Shown in pieces: positions 34,268 to 47,689 of a DNA stretch of 64,000 bases. A program made the position numbers and the translations under genes. How positions within the stretch are numbered: position 1 is the first letter of the stretch; each line of letters opens with the position of its first letter. The DNA comes from Manihot esculenta. Taxonomy: Eukaryota > Streptophyta > Magnoliopsida > Malpighiales > Euphorbiaceae. The stretch is from assembly GCF_001659605.2 (NCBI RefSeq), contig NC_035171.2, positions 10,794,614 through 10,858,613 of the forward strand, read 5' to 3'. The notes below the pieces were generated by a model, which saw nothing but the letters and a program-made list of their open reading frames with translations, had not been told where the DNA came from and ran no database searches.

Positions 34268-36482
34268 TGTAATACTTGGGTAGACTCCGGGGTCGGAATT
34301 CCAATCTTCCGACAGAATCTCCATTGGAAACCATAATCTCGAAGTTGGAATCTCCTTAGAAAGGGTAAACTAAGGTTTTTATTAAATGAATTTTAAAAAT
34401 TTTAAGGTTTTAAGAAAGAAAGAAAAGAATTTTGGAGGAAAAACTAGGTTCGGCCGTCGAAGGTGGTGCCACCGCGGGACCTCCTCTTTCGGTCCCTAAA
34501 GGTGGTTTATCCAGCCACCTATAAGAGGCCTCCAATTCGAAAATGAAAAAGTTTTTCTCTCCATTTTCGGGTATAGATGGGTCATTGCCACTCTTTGATG
34601 CTTTTATTGTTTTTCTTTCAGATCTTTCAGAAATTTATGAGTTTTTCTCTTGTTTTTGAAGATTTGAGCTTGAATCCAAGTTTTGAAATCTTGGAGACCT
34701 CCGGAGACCGTTTTACCTCATCTCCACGTTGGGGTTGCTGTTGCCTTTAGATTTCCAAGAGATAAGCCTAGATCCTTGTTTTTTTTTTATGTTCTAATCA
34801 AGTTTTAAGAAAGGGTTAAGGGTTAATAATGCATGTAATGGTTAGATCTAAAGTTATAAGATTTGACTTGGGTTGTTTATGAATGTTTGCTCTTGTGTTG
34901 TTTTTTATTGTTGTTTGTTGGGGTTTAGACTAGTTTTTATGCCCCTTATGCTTGATGAGTGAGTATGCATGTTTTGAAGAGTTGGGAGTGAGGATTTGAG
35001 AGTTTTGGAGGCTGTATGCATAGGGCAGAATCAGGTTTTGCCTTGTTGGAGAACCCAGGTTCGGCCGCTGAACCTGCTGGTGAAGGCAGCCTTTTGGCCG
35101 CCTAACTTGCCCCTGAAAGCATGGACTTTCGAATCTGTAAAGGGGTTTCAGCCGCCGAACCCGCCTCCGAAAGTCCCTGAATTTCGGATCTGTGAAGGGC
35201 TTAGGCCGCCGAACCTGCTCCCGAAAGCATGGACTTTTGGATCTGTGAAGGGGTTTCGGTCGCCGAACCCGCCCTCGAAAGTCCCTGACTTTCGGATCTG
35301 TGAAGGGCTTAGGCCGCCGAACCTGCCTCCGAAAGTCCCCGACTTTCGGATCTGTGAGGGACCTTCGGCCGCCGAACCTGGCGCCGAAAGTCCCCTGCCT
35401 AGGCTTCCTTTACTTGTTTTATGTGCATGTTTTGGTAGATTTAAAGGGATTTTTGGTGAGTTGTTTAGAGTCATATAATAGTCATGTTTGGTCCCTTATT
35501 TGAGTCCATCTGTGTAGGATCGAACCTGGGAGACCGTAGAGGCCTTCAGTGAGTTAGCTGCGTCATTGTTAGGCAAGTGTCAGTCAGAGGTGAGTAGAAC
35601 TGAACCAAAGTAATCAAACTTTTTATCATGTTCACACATCACGAATAGCATGTATATATATATATTAGGATGCTTGCATTAGAATTCACGAATATGATGC
35701 ATTGCATAATTTACTGTTGATGTAGATGGATATTGGATGACCCACTAGCCCTCGAGATGTTATGATATGATATGATACAGAAAGATCAGGGCTTGCCCAT
35801 TCTACGCCCCTGGCACGATGTAAGGGAAAGACCAGGGCTTGTCCATTCTACACCCCTGGTATTATGGATATGTTATGTTATGTTTAAGCGAAAGTCCTGA
35901 GGAGCTCCATTGAGGGCCGGACATATTGGAATATATAGAGGGTTACTGGTGACAAATCTTGGTTATGTTGTGACGCATTTCATATGAGCATATGTTTATT
36001 AAACTGTTTTTATATTCTGCTCACTAAACTCTTGTAGCTTATCTCTTTCCCCTAATCCCAGGTTTGCAAGATCAAATATAGCATCGGGAAGTCGGCATAG
36101 TAGCTAGTATAGTTCTTGTAATAGTATAGTGTGGACATGTAAATTTTAATGGATTATAATTGTGTTTGGCCCTAACTTTCTTTACCTTTGTAATATCTGT
36201 TAACATGATAATTATGTAAAAGTTTTTATTATGAGTTATGTTTGAACAAAACTTGAGGCATGTGATGTTAACCATACTGAAGCATTTGATGAGGGATTTA
36301 GTATGATACATGTACATGTTGAGCTTGATTTCATGGAATGTTTAAGTTTTTGTGATGATGTGTGATCATTTATGAGATTTTATAAGGTACTCAGGATATA
36401 TAGTTGGCTTACTACGGATTCGGCGACCTTAAATCGATCTGAATCTTAGCACCAGTAGCGGTCCGATTTTCGGATTGTATGA
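34268..36482 (+). mobile_element. Solo LTR of the chromovirus family (second copy)
   Basis: This starts TGTAATACTTGGGTAGACTCCGG and ends near 36482 after AGTAGCGGTCCGATTTTCGG. It is collinear with the copies at 18048 and 58667, including a TATA-like CTATAAGAG near 34518. The right end is degenerate and no clear target duplication was found, so the boundary may be off by several bases. It lies 67 bases beyond the start of the antisense gene and probably marks the place where the Tat-like element ends. No coding content. Confidence 0.75.
35070..35400 (+). repeat. GC-rich minisatellite, about 54-bp period, inside the solo LTR
   Basis: GGATCTGT-type words recur at about 35131 (variant), 35186, 35239, 35294 and 35348, a period of 53-55 bp. 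They alternate with GCCGCCGAACC and CCGAAAG. The block is GC-rich within an AT-rich LTR. Long open frames across it arise because three units have a period near 54. Confidence 0.85.
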
Positions 36483-37925
36483 TTTTTAATAATAATTGAG
36501 TATCACCAAAATCATTCATCAAAAGTTCTGTTAAATTTTTATTCTTAATATTACATACTCAATAATATTAAAAATGTACATAAACTTTTATTATGTAATA
36601 TTAATATTAAATTTTAAATACCGTTAAAATCAATTTCAAAACTTTATTTTTATTATTTTTAAAGTAAAAAATATTAATTTTAATTTAAAAATTAATTTCT
36701 ACATTTTAATTGTTAACAAATTAAAATATAATATGAAAGGTGCTGTACTGAGGGATTTGAGGTGTATTTCTTTTTTATAATTATTAGTGATTCTACTAGT
36801 ATGTTTATTTTTAACTTGTATTGTCTCGACTCGATTTTGAATTGAATTAAATTGAAAAAATTAAAAATTAAATTTTAAAAAAATTAAAAATTAATTATTA
36901 AAATATAATTAAACTGAACTAAGCCAATAAAAATTAATTCGGTTTGATTATATCAAAATTAAAATTTATAAATTTAATATATTTAATTTTGTGTGGCTGA
37001 TTGAGTTAGATAAGGGAAGAATGAAAGATATTGAAATTGGACTGTTAGTTGAGTTAGACAAAGATTAGTATAATAATATATAATAAAATTAATTAATTTG
37101 ATTAGTATGTTATTTATTATATTTATATCGAATCAAATTGAAAACTGAATAATTTAAAAAATATTAATTAAATTAAATTAAATATTTTAATTAATCGAAT
37201 TATTAAATTAAAATCAATCACTTTTAGTTAGATTTTTCAATTTAAACTGACGTATGCTCTTTATCATAGATACTGTTTTTACTTAATTTAACTAAATTTT
37301 TTTTATTTAAAATAGATTCTGAATTGATTGTGTAGCAATTTATTTTATAATATTGAAATGGATGTAAAGTTCATTATGAATGCTTGTCCCTCAGGAGATG
37401 ATGATTGATCTGAATTTGATTAATGGGTTATAAATTAACATTTTATTTTTATTCAGAAGTCTAATCGGATCTTGAGTAAGGAGGCCGGTAATGTTATTGT
37501 TCATGGTCTTGCAAATACTAATCTTCATGATTTTTTTTTAAAAAGAACTATAGATATTTTTTTTGGTGTTATTATATTTAATGATTTAAAAAAATAAAAA
37601 ATTATTAAAAAAATAATTGAATTTAATAAATAAAGCTAATAATTATTTTATTAATTAAATAAAAGTTTAAAATAATAAAATAATTTATTGTTAACTTAGT
37701 TAATTTAATTTACTCGTTACGATTAGTCTTAGATTTTTATATAAATATGATATTTCGCTGAAGGGAAACCACTTTCTTAATTACGCTTTGGTTTCTTTGT
37801 GGGCAGTTACTTGGACTCCGTCACTGCATGTGACAGCAAAAATATCTCCCACTCATTTAAGCAAAATTTATTTTTTATTCATTTTATATACTCTCGTCCT
37901 CTTTAAAAACCCTACCCCCTCACCG
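36483..37925. other. AT-rich intergenic DNA upstream of HISN2
   Basis: The spacer is AT-rich and includes a degenerate dispersed repeat (36820-37250) like that at 603-1075. No gene was recognised. The stretch nearest HISN2 (37790-37925) is less AT-rich and probably holds its promoter, but no single TATA box stands out. Confidence 0.45.
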
Positions 37926-38134
37926 CTGCAGAAGTGAGTAGCGAAGCGCCGCAGCTGGTGGACTCGGTAGCCCAAGCCCTATTCTAAACTAAAGGTATCG
38001 TATTTGATTCAGCTTTGTTGCCATTAATTGAGCTCTATAGCATTTCATAGCTTGATGTTTGTATATGGCTTGTTTTGGTCAGTTGCAGGATGACCTTGAT
38101 ATAGCAGAGAAAGAGCTTAGATTTTGTGCTTCTA
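37926..38134 (+). other. 5' leader of HISN2 with a UTR intron and a short upstream ORF
   Basis: A GT-AG pair (AACTAAAG|GTATCG at about 37996 and GTTGCAG|GATGACC ending at about 38088) fits a 5'-UTR intron of about 95 bp. The spliced leader would keep an upstream ATG at about 38090 that reads only four codons (ATG ACC TTG ATA TAG) before the true start at 38135. This is inferred from splice-site consensus only. Confidence 0.45.
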
Positions 38135-40535
38135 ATGGCGGTTTCATCCTTGCACTGTGTTCAATCTCTTGGGTTTTCCTCAAGAGGCCGTGCATTCTTC
38201 CCTGTTGGTGATTGCAGCAGAGACAATGCCAGGAAGAGCAAGAACTGTCTAGTTTTTGCTTCTGGGAAGAAATCTGATAGAGATCTGTGCCTTGAATCCA
38301 GGGTACTTAAATTTACATATCTTTCTGTTTGATAAAGCTACTGTTTTAACCTTTGTCCATTTTTTATGTTTCTATATTATGGTATCCAGACATAGTCAGA
38401 TGCCTACTGCGTGTTGTTTCGTAGGGATTGTTACATGTCTGGAAAATCAAGGAGAGGGAAGGAAATGTGATGGATGGGTTTCCCATCTTTCTATTTACCA
38501 TCTCTTAGAGGTGTCCATCGTTGCCCAATAATATGTTTTCAATTATTATTGAGCTACATCTGGACTCTACATATCTTTCATGTGGTCACTGCAATATACT
38601 CACTGATTCACATGTGTGTTTTGCATTAAAAGAGTTACTGAGTAGTCCAAGTTTTAAAAAGAACTTGCCATTTCTCTACTAAAATGGTTTTTTGCTCCCT
38701 CATAAGAAGAGAAGGTTCTTTCTTAAACGTTCATTGGTAGTTTTGCTAACTATATTGCTACTTTTTCAGTGCTTTTCAAGATCATGCATTTGCTTGTTGA
38801 AACTTTAATATTGCTTTTATTTGAATGACCATGATTCAACCAGAAAGTAAGAAATCTACCTTGTCTCTTGTGGTAGAGATCGTTACTTGTCTGGAAAATT
38901 AAAGAGAGGGAAGCAAATATGATGGATGGGTTTCCATCTTTCTATTGACCATCTCTTGAAGGTGTCCATCGTTGCCCAATAGTATGTGGTTGATTATTAT
39001 TTGAGCTACATCTGGACTTCACATTTCCCTCTACCTGTTCCCCTTTTAATTCTCATGGCAGAAACGTTGTCACAGACATGGCTTTGGAGAAGGCTGAATG
39101 TCTTTTTAAATCATATTTCTGTTTCTGTTTTCATCCTCATTTATGTCACATCATTGTAGGAGGCCGCCTTTGTGTTAGTTTTAGCACGAAACGTTGCATT
39201 GATGCTCCATTTAAATCCTTTCACCCGGAATAACTATATATATATTCTTGAAAAGAAAGCCTCAGTACCTTTGAAGCTGCCTTGTCTTGGCATCTTAGCT
39301 TAGCTAGCCAGTTAGATGTTTATGAATGCAGTTCTTATGTTATGCAAATTAGTTTCTTTTGTTCATTGTGATTTCTTTGGAAAGAAATTTAACATACATA
39401 AGTAATGCAATCTTATAATGTAACACACATTCCCTGATGTCAGTTGTGTATATGACGACGGGGAGCAAAAAAATAAAATGGCACTGCACATGCATTGGTT
39501 CCAAATCTGTTTTGCTTAGTATCCTGCTATTGTTTAATTTCCATACAATCATAAGCAAGAGTGAACTAGCTAACTGTCTAAAATTTTAGGTTGAGACATT
39601 GTTAGACAGTGTAAAATGGGACGACAAAGGTTTGGCAGTGGCTATAGCTCAAAATATTGACACAGGAGCCATATTAATGCAAGGGTTTGTGAACAGGGAT
39701 GCACTAGCTACAACCATTTCATCTCGAAAGGCAACATTTTACAGTCGGTCACGGTCATCGTTGTGGACAAAGGGGGAAACCTCCAAGAATTTCATCAATA
39801 TCCATGACATCTTTCTTGATTGTGATTGCGACTCTGTATGTTCTTAACAATCTGGCTGGAATTATGAAGTGTTATTTACAAATTCTGATTTGAATTTACT
39901 TGTTTGATTGTTTGTTCAGATTATTTACCTTGGGAAACCTGATGGGCCTACCTGCCACACTGGATCGGAAACTTGCTATTATACATCAGTGAATGATGTT
40001 CTAGAACAGAAGCAGGTCAAATAATTTTCTTTCAAGTGATTAATCATGCTCTAGTTTCACATATCTTAAATTGATGTAGGGATTTAAAAGGAAATTGTAT
40101 TATCCATGGCAGACTGAGGGCAGTAGACTGGCATTGACAACTTTGTATTCATTAGAGTCCACAATTTCCCAGCGCAAAGCAGAATTAGCAGCGCCGGAAC
40201 ATGGAAAACCCTCCTGGACTAAACGGCTACTGCTCGATAACAACTTGCTTTGCTCAAAAATTAGGTACCTTTCTTTTGACTGTTTTTCAGGTTTTTTCAA
40301 ATTTAGATTTTAATATTCTGTATTTTATAGGGAAGAGGCAGATGAGTTGTGCAGAACGATAGAGGAGAATGAGCACAGTACACGAACTGCCTCAGAGATG
40401 GGAGATGTTCTATATCATGCCATGGTTTTGCTGGCACTTAAAGACGTGAAAATGGAAGATGTGCTAGATGTTCTTCGATGCAGATTTACTCAATCGGGTA
40501 TTGAGGAGAAGAAGAGTCGCGGGCAACAAAACTAG
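38135..40535 (+). CDS. HISN2: Bifunctional phosphoribosyl-AMP cyclohydrolase / phosphoribosyl-ATP pyrophosphatase
   Basis: The protein carries out steps two and three of histidine biosynthesis in the plastid: it removes pyrophosphate from phosphoribosyl-ATP, then opens the adenine ring. Five exons (38135-38302, 39590-39835, 39920-40015, 40113-40264, 40331-40535) join in phase to 288 residues, matching the usual plant length. Residues 1-50 are Ser/Arg-rich and low in acids, as in a chloroplast transit peptide. The cyclohydrolase domain spans about 57-170, with GFVNRDAL, FYSRSRSSLWTKGETS, and the metal-site cysteines in DCDCDS (133-138) and CHTGSETC (150-157). The pyrophosphatase domain follows, with REEADEL (from 221) and EMGDVLYHAMVLLAL. 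All expected motifs are intact. Intron 1 is large (1287 bp) and carries an internal duplication. Plants usually have a single HISN2 gene, and its neighbours here are unrelated. Confidence 0.96.
38422..39029 (+). repeat. Direct duplication within HISN2 intron 1
   Basis: Two copies of about 155 bp, at 38422-38577 and 38873-39029, share long matches such as TGTCTGGAAAAT, GATGGATGGGTTTCC, GGTGTCCATCGTTGCCCAAT and GAGCTACATCTGGAC. They differ by scattered substitutions and small indels, so the duplication is not recent. No transposon termini are visible. Confidence 0.85.
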
Positions 40536-43500
40536 CATAAAACTGTATACACAATCTCCTTAATGGTAATGAATTCGAGCAGTGTCCCAGTGAATCCTAG
40601 CTGTGGACTTGTGGTTGCCCTTTACAGTATCAGCTGCAGCATTGTAACAACAGGCAATCTTGAGCTGGCCTGTTAATCTGAAGCTCAGAAACTCCACTGT
40701 GCTTCGGCTTGAAAAGCTGAATGGAGGGACATGATTATTTCACTGTGTATGACACAGTTTTGCTAAAGCATGTGGAATGGCTCTTATGAGCCTTCGAAAT
40801 GAATAAAAAATACTGAACTGAATTGTCAAAATTAATTAAAACCCAATTGATTCCATTAAAGAAATTAATTTAATTGAAAAAAATGCGATTCAGTTAGTTG
40901 ATTTCCTTCTTTCAACAATCAAAAGCATTTGACTCGAAATTTCTTCCAGAAGTGCTACCCCTAGGAAATCTCCAGTAGGAAAGATGACAGCAAGTTTGAT
41001 GGAGGAATGGCGGAGAATGTCCGTACAATCCTTGAAAGATCCTAAAACTCCATCGACTCAAATGAGCAAATAGAGGCCAAACCCAGAAAACACTCGAGCT
41101 GAAGTCCAAAAGAAAGGATTCCCCATCTCTTCAAAGAGCAAGAGCTCGAGCTCAAGCACGCATTAATTTAAGGTAGTCGAGGATGGAGCTATGGTTTCTG
41201 GTTTTTTTTTTTTTTTTTTTTTTTTGTGTACTATTGATTGAAAAGGCCATTTTACATTTAATTGTAATTATAATTTTTAATTTAAGATGATAAAATTATA
41301 ACTTTAAAATTTTTTATAATTATAAGTAAATTTTAAGTAATTTATTAGAGTGAATAAAAAAATTTAAAATTTTACGTTATTAAACGATTATAATTAAAAT
41401 TTTAATATTAAATTTATTAAGTTTATTAAATAAAAAGTTCAAAAAGTTGCAAATTTTTACATTTACATCGTTAAATTTTTAGACAATAAAAACAATTTCT
41501 CACAATTAACTTAACTTTTAGCCATTACATTCAATTAAGTTTGATTACTTTTTTTTAATCTACATAGGTGAATTTTATTTTTTTAGGTCTATTAAATAAA
41601 AAATTTAAATATTTATATTAATTTATATTTATATAAAAACTTTAAATTTTTAGATAATGAAATTAAATATTTTTAATGTCACAATTATTACAAGATAATT
41701 AAATTAAATATAAATAAATTAATAATAAATTGTAATATATTCTCTAAAATTTTGTTAGACTAATAAAATAATAAGCATGTTTACTGTCCACGCCAAAATA
41801 AATAGAGTTTTCCGAAAAAATCTGCCAGTGGAAGAAAACTTCTTAGGAATAAGAGACGTAGGGTTAGAGAGAGCTAAAAACGGATGTAATCTCAATTTTT
41901 TTAGGTTTGTTCTCTACTCTGAATAAATATCTATCAGATTTTTATTTGAATACATAAGGTAAATATCCCAATACTCCGTCTTTTTGTTATAACTTCTAAA
42001 TATTTAATGTATTTATTATATTTTTTGATGAAATATAATTAGTGGTTAAATTTTTTTTTAATTTATACATAGAATATAATATAAGAAGGAATCATGATAA
42101 TAATTTAAAATGATTAATTTATAGAATCAGAATAAGTGATTGATAAAATTCGGATAAGAATATACACTTTAAATTTTAGAGAAAACATCCAAAAGCATAT
42201 TTATTCCAACTAAAAAGGGAAAATGCACGGGAATAAATTGATGTGTACCATACATCCGAATTTACATATAATAATGTCCATTTCTTAATAAAAATAAATT
42301 ATTTATGAATATTTTCTTTTCATTATACAAGAATTAAAAAGTCACTCTGTACTCTTTTTCTTTTCAAAATAGATAAAAAATGAGATAAAAATTTTAAAAC
42401 TCAATTTTACTCTTAATAAATCACCTCATTTTTTTTCTTTTTTTTTTCTTTTTTCTTTAGTTATATTTAAATTTTATTTGGTAGAGTTTTGCCACATATA
42501 AAACATAAATACCTAATTAATACTTTGATTATTTGAAAGATATGCACCTAATGCTTGGTTAATTGGGCTTTCAAGGTGTTGAGGATATAAGAATTTGATT
42601 TGGTGGTATTTAGATTTCAATAGTAGTGAAATCAGTAGCTAAAAAGGGAGTAGATTGAAGAGATGCACCTATCTTATTTGATAAAATGTCTGTGAGAAAT
42701 ATTGAGAAGTATGTTTGTTGCTTGAAAGTGGTAGGTTTTTCTAAAGATTTTTCTAGTCAATTAAGGGTAATGTGATTATTTCATATTTTATTAACAACAG
42801 AAAAAATATTGAATTTGAACGGTTGTAAAAATCAAGAGTTTAAATGTTTAATTTTAAAAATAAAAAAATTAACATGCTAATTACGTTAAAATTAATAAAT
42901 TAAAATATAATTTATTTTATATATTATTAATAATAAAAAAAATAGAAGGAAAAAGAAAAATAATTTTTCAGAAAACTTTTTCTTTAAACTTTAATAATTT
43001 TAGGATGTTGACTATTTAAATAAAATATCAATAACATCATAAAATATTTGTTTTATAGAGTTAAAAATAAAAACAAGATAAAAACTTTAGTGTTATTCAT
43101 GGTTGTGTTAAGGGGAAAAGTAGTTAGGCAAACAGTTGAAGGACAAGGAAAGTGGTTAGGTATTACCTCTTAACTACCAAACCACATTAACTTCTGTTCT
43201 GTAGTAGGTTGAGCCTTGACTTGGTTTTCTTACACATTTTCTCTTAACTACCAAACCACATTAACTTCGTATGGCTCTCCTACCATTTTCTCTTTAATTT
43301 TTCTTGCTTGGATTTGATTTATTCCTCCTTTCTATTTATGATTTTTTTTTAATGCTACCTGAATCAAACAATTGACGATCGATTTCTCTCTTTATGAAGT
43401 TGTTGCTATTTCAAATTCTTAATTAAATTTATATTCTGTTAAAATTACAATTATTTTAATTTTTATAATTTTTTAAAATAAATTGATCAATTAATTTAAA

Positions 43501-43859
43501 TTATTTTTAAATTTGAAAAAATATTTTATTCAAAACAAATATGTAATCTATATATAAATTAACATGAATTATAATAATTTTTTATATCTTGATTTTAAGA
43601 ATAATTCAAGTAATTTATTTTTTATTTTTGCCTCAGAAAATATATTTTATAAAAAAAATTCTAAGCTGAAGCCCATATAAAGGAAATGCTTAAAGAAATA
43701 AAAGACTATTAAGGTCCAAATACATAAAACTCAAACCCATAAGCAACACCCACAAACCTTAACTCTAGGAAAAGGATAGTCTAGCCTGTAGCCACCGATG
43801 GGGACCATAACAGGGACTTTTGGCCGCCAACATCGAGCACCAATCAACTCTATTTTTTA
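40536..43859. other. HISN2 3' flank and AT-rich intergenic DNA
   Basis: The first 270 bases after the stop look like 3' UTR, with AATAAAAAAT near 40801 as a possible poly-A signal. A less AT-rich patch follows to 41200, ending in a run of about 25 T. The short minus frame inside it is not recognisable. From 41220 on the DNA is AT-rich. A 28-bp direct repeat 74 bp apart (43167 and 43241, starting CTCTTAACTACC) is the only other local structure. No gene is supported. Confidence 0.5.
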
Positions 43860-46800
43860 GACCCAAATCTCAAACGAGACACACAAAAATTAAAAAGCTT
43901 GATCATAATGTAACATCCAGAAGAGGATGAGAAATCATCGTAAAAGGAAAAACTTTATTATGGATGTTCAAAAGACTAAACGAAAAATCAAAAAGCAAAA
44001 GATTTTTTTTGCAAATGCATTTTCTAAATTTTTCGTTAATCAAGACGAAAAATAAAAAAAAAGTTATATTTTTAAAAGTATGAACCAACGCTAAAGAAAA
44101 AAGGAAAAATCGAGTGGCGAAAAATCGAGTGGCAAAAAACACTAATAAATAACAAACTGCAGAGAGGTGTTTACTAGAGTTTCACTCTCACATTAGTGAT
44201 ATGAGAGTCACCAATAACGGCAAGATGACTAGTATCGACTCTAAGAGATAGCTATTATCAAATAATAGCCATTCTTTTGATATTTCTTTCTTTAGAAGAA
44301 TTTATAAATAATTTATTCAAAGGAGAAAAATAAAGACAAAACAATCACAAATAAAATAAAGAAAAATAGAAAAATCTACATCTCCCACTGGAGGTGGAAA
44401 AATATCCACGTATTTGAACAAAAGGAAAAAAAGACTTTTTTGTTTATTCGAAAAGAGTAAGAAAGCCAGCGAATCTGACAAAAAAAAAAGGAATAATTCC
44501 TAAAATAAGAAAAAACTAGAGAGATATGAATCTGCAAATAATCTAATTGTCAATGCAGTTGCTATTCAACATCATGCATCAAGATATAATTAAGGTGATA
44601 GATGATGAGGGGCTATAAGAATTGAATCTTAGACAAAGAGAGCTGATCAGCTATTATAATTAATTATAATTAAAGCATTTCTCTTTCTATTTTTTGCACT
44701 CGGTGCAGCCTTAGGAAGCAATTAAGGAGCAGCAGTAATTGACAAAAATTAATCCATTTTTCAAAGGTTGGAAATATATATATATCACCAAATTAATAAT
44801 GACATTAATAGTTGGACACATCAATTTGGAATAAAAATAATGTGCTTTTTATAAGAATTTTAAATAATTTTTCTATTTTGAGCTAATTTTAAGATGGATT
44901 AAATATAATTTTAATAGCAATTAATAGAACCAAATAAAAATAAATAATTCTTCATAATCCAATTTTATTTTTCATTTTTGAGAAATTAATTTATCTAAAA
45001 ATATTTTTGCTTTAGAAAGATTAAGAGTATTAATTTATTTTTCTAAATTTACTCTTATCATAATAATTACTTTTATAATTTTTTAAATTTATCTTATTAT
45101 TTTTTTAATTATTTAATTTTTTTATTCATAAATTAATATAGAAAAAAAATAATTGAGATCGGAATGTTTAGGTGCGATGATGGTAATTTAGTCGCATTAA
45201 AAATTATTTTTGTTAGAATTCAAATGATTTAATTGCTTTGTTAATAATTATGAAAAATCTTCAAATGAGATATAAAATGGAGTAACTTTCATTTCTTGAT
45301 TTTAAGAAAATTATCAGATTAATTTCTTAATTTTTAAAACCGAACACTTAAATTCTTATATAATAAATTCATCAAATAAAATAAATAAAATAAATATATT
45401 GTTGGATGAATCTATTATATAAAGATTTAAATATTTGATTTTAAAAATCAAGAAATTAATCCGTTAATTTTCATAAAATTCAAAGACTAAAATATAATTT
45501 ATCATTTATTTTATTATTATAAAACCGCCTATCATTCTTTTTCATCTAGCATTTAGATCTCTCTATACTCATTCCTTCCTTCTGTGTGAGCTCAAATAAA
45601 CCCTTCCCATAGAGCACCGATCAACCCTATTTTTGAGACCCAACCCTCTTTAGAAGATGAGAAATCATCGTAAAAAGGAAAATCACATCATGGATGCTCA
45701 AAAGACTAAAAGACAAATCGAAAGGTTTCCTTTGAAAGCACATTTCTTAGATCTTATTGTTGAATCAAGACAGGAAATAGAGAAGAGAACCATATTTTCA
45801 AAAGTATGGACCAAAGGCAAGGAGAGAAGAAAAAATCGACCTACTAAGAGAGAAAACACAGATGAACAACAAATCGCAGAAAGAATGACGACTAGAGCTT
45901 CACACATATATTAGTAATTGAGAGTCATCAATAATGGCAAGACGCTTAGCATAGACTTTAAGAGATAGCCATTGCCAAACAATAGCTCTCCCTTTAATTT
46001 TCCTTTTTTCAGCAGAATTTATAGATAATCAAATCATGTAGTCCATTCCGGAGAAAAATAAAGACAAAACAATCACAAACAAAATAAAAAAAAAAAAGAA
46101 AAATTTACGCCTCTCACCCGGAGGAGGAGAAGTGACTTCCCTTGTTTGGAAAGAGCAAAAAAAGCAGTAAATCTAATTAAAAAAAATTAATTCTTTAAAA
46201 AAAAAACCTGAAAGAAAGCTCTCTCTAAAAAAATTAGAGAAAGATGATTATGCAAGTAATCTAATTGTCAATGCAGTTGCTAATCAACATCATGCATCAA
46301 GATATAATTAAGGTGATAGATAATGAGGGGTTATAAGAATTGAATCTTATCAAAAGATTGGAAATATATATATATCAACGCATTAATTAAATAACACTAA
46401 TGTAATTTGCAAAGTTAAAAAATAAATTTATTTTAGATACTCTTTCCTTTGAATTAATTTTTAAAATAAATTAAATATGATTTAAATTTAATAGCAATTA
46501 ACTGAATCAAATAAAAATAAATAATCCTATCCAATTTTGTTTGTCATTTTTAAAAAATTTATTTGTCTAAAAATACTTGTTGCTTTAGAAAGATTAAGAG
46601 TATTAATTTATTTTTCTAATTTTACTCTTATCACATAATAATTACTTTTATAATTTTTAAAATTTTTCTTATTATTATTTTTTTAATTATTTAATTTTTT
46701 TATTCAAAAAAAATAATTAAAATCGAAATATTTAGATGCGATGATGGTAATTCAGTCGCATTAAAAATTATTTTTGTTAGAATTTAAATGATTTAATTAC

Positions 46801-47120
46801 TTTGTTAATTATTATGAAAATAAGGTATAAAAGGGAGTAATTTTCATTTCTGAATTTTAAGGAAATTAATAGATTAGTCTCTTAATTTTTAAAATCGGAT
46901 GATTAAATCTTTATATAATAGCTTCGTTTAATAACACAGTCTTTTCATCTATTTTATTAAATAAATATATTATATAAGAATTTAAATATTTAATTTTTAA
47001 AATTAAAAGATTAATTCGTTATTTTTCTTAAAATTCAGAGCCGAAAGTATAATTTATTCTTTATTTTATTAATGCTCATTCCTTCCTTCTGTCTGAGTTC
47101 AAATAAGCCCTTCCCATAGA
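43860..47120 (+). repeat. Old tandem duplication of about 1.5-1.75 kb upstream of the first CHS gene
   Basis: Two collinear copies, about 43830-45612 and 45613-47120, share many blocks. These include GATGAGAAATCATCGTAAAA (43926 and 45656), ATGGATG(T/C)TCAAAAGACTAAA, TAATCTAATTGTCAATGCAG (44540 and 46258), CATCATGCATCAAGATATAA, and the closing CATTCCTTCCTTCTGTGTGA-type word (45571 and 47080). The copies differ by many indels. A short open frame at 45657-45914 is broken in the other copy and resembles no known protein. The origin is unknown; no LTR, terminal inverted repeat or target duplication was found. Confidence 0.8.
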
Positions 47121-47689
47121 GAATTTTTAATAATAAAAAATTATATAAAATTCAGATTTTAAATATTACAAAAATATTAATAATATTTGTTTTAATAAAT
47201 GTGATAATAATTATTATTTATAAAATAAATGTTTATATTTAGTTTAAAAATAATAAGAATGATGAATAAATTAAATTAATTTAAATTTTATTATTAATTG
47301 ATTTAATATAAAATATTTAAATTGAATTTTATTATATTTAAATTAATTTTAAATAAATAAATTTTTTTTATGAATAGATTGATAAAATTCAATTTTTATA
47401 AATGAAAGAAATTTTTTAAAAAATAATTTATTTTTTATTATTTAATTGTCAGTACGTATTAATAAAATTTAAATATAAAAAACTAATGATGTTGATATTC
47501 TTAAATTCAACAAATAACTTTTTTTTTTAAACGAATTGAGTTGAAAAAATAATTTAATTTTTCATTATTAAGAAAATATTTTCCACTTTATAAACTTTTT
47601 TTTTTTTACATCTTTGAGATCAAGAAAAATACTTTTGGTAGAATTAATTAAACTACCTAAAATTCAACCTTTATGCAAGTGGTACCGCA

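Noticed and set aside
37430..37560. Possible LINE RNase H tail reading VIVHGLANTNLHDFF
   Set aside because: Too short, with no neighbouring zf-RVT or reverse transcriptase sequence and in an AT-rich context; could be chance.
40912..41109. 65-residue minus-strand frame downstream of HISN2
   Set aside because: No domain or homolog recognised; it lies in the 3' flank of HISN2 next to a poly-T run.
45657..45914. 85-residue charged open frame
   Set aside because: The collinear duplicate near 43926 is broken by indels and stops; no similarity to known proteins is apparent.
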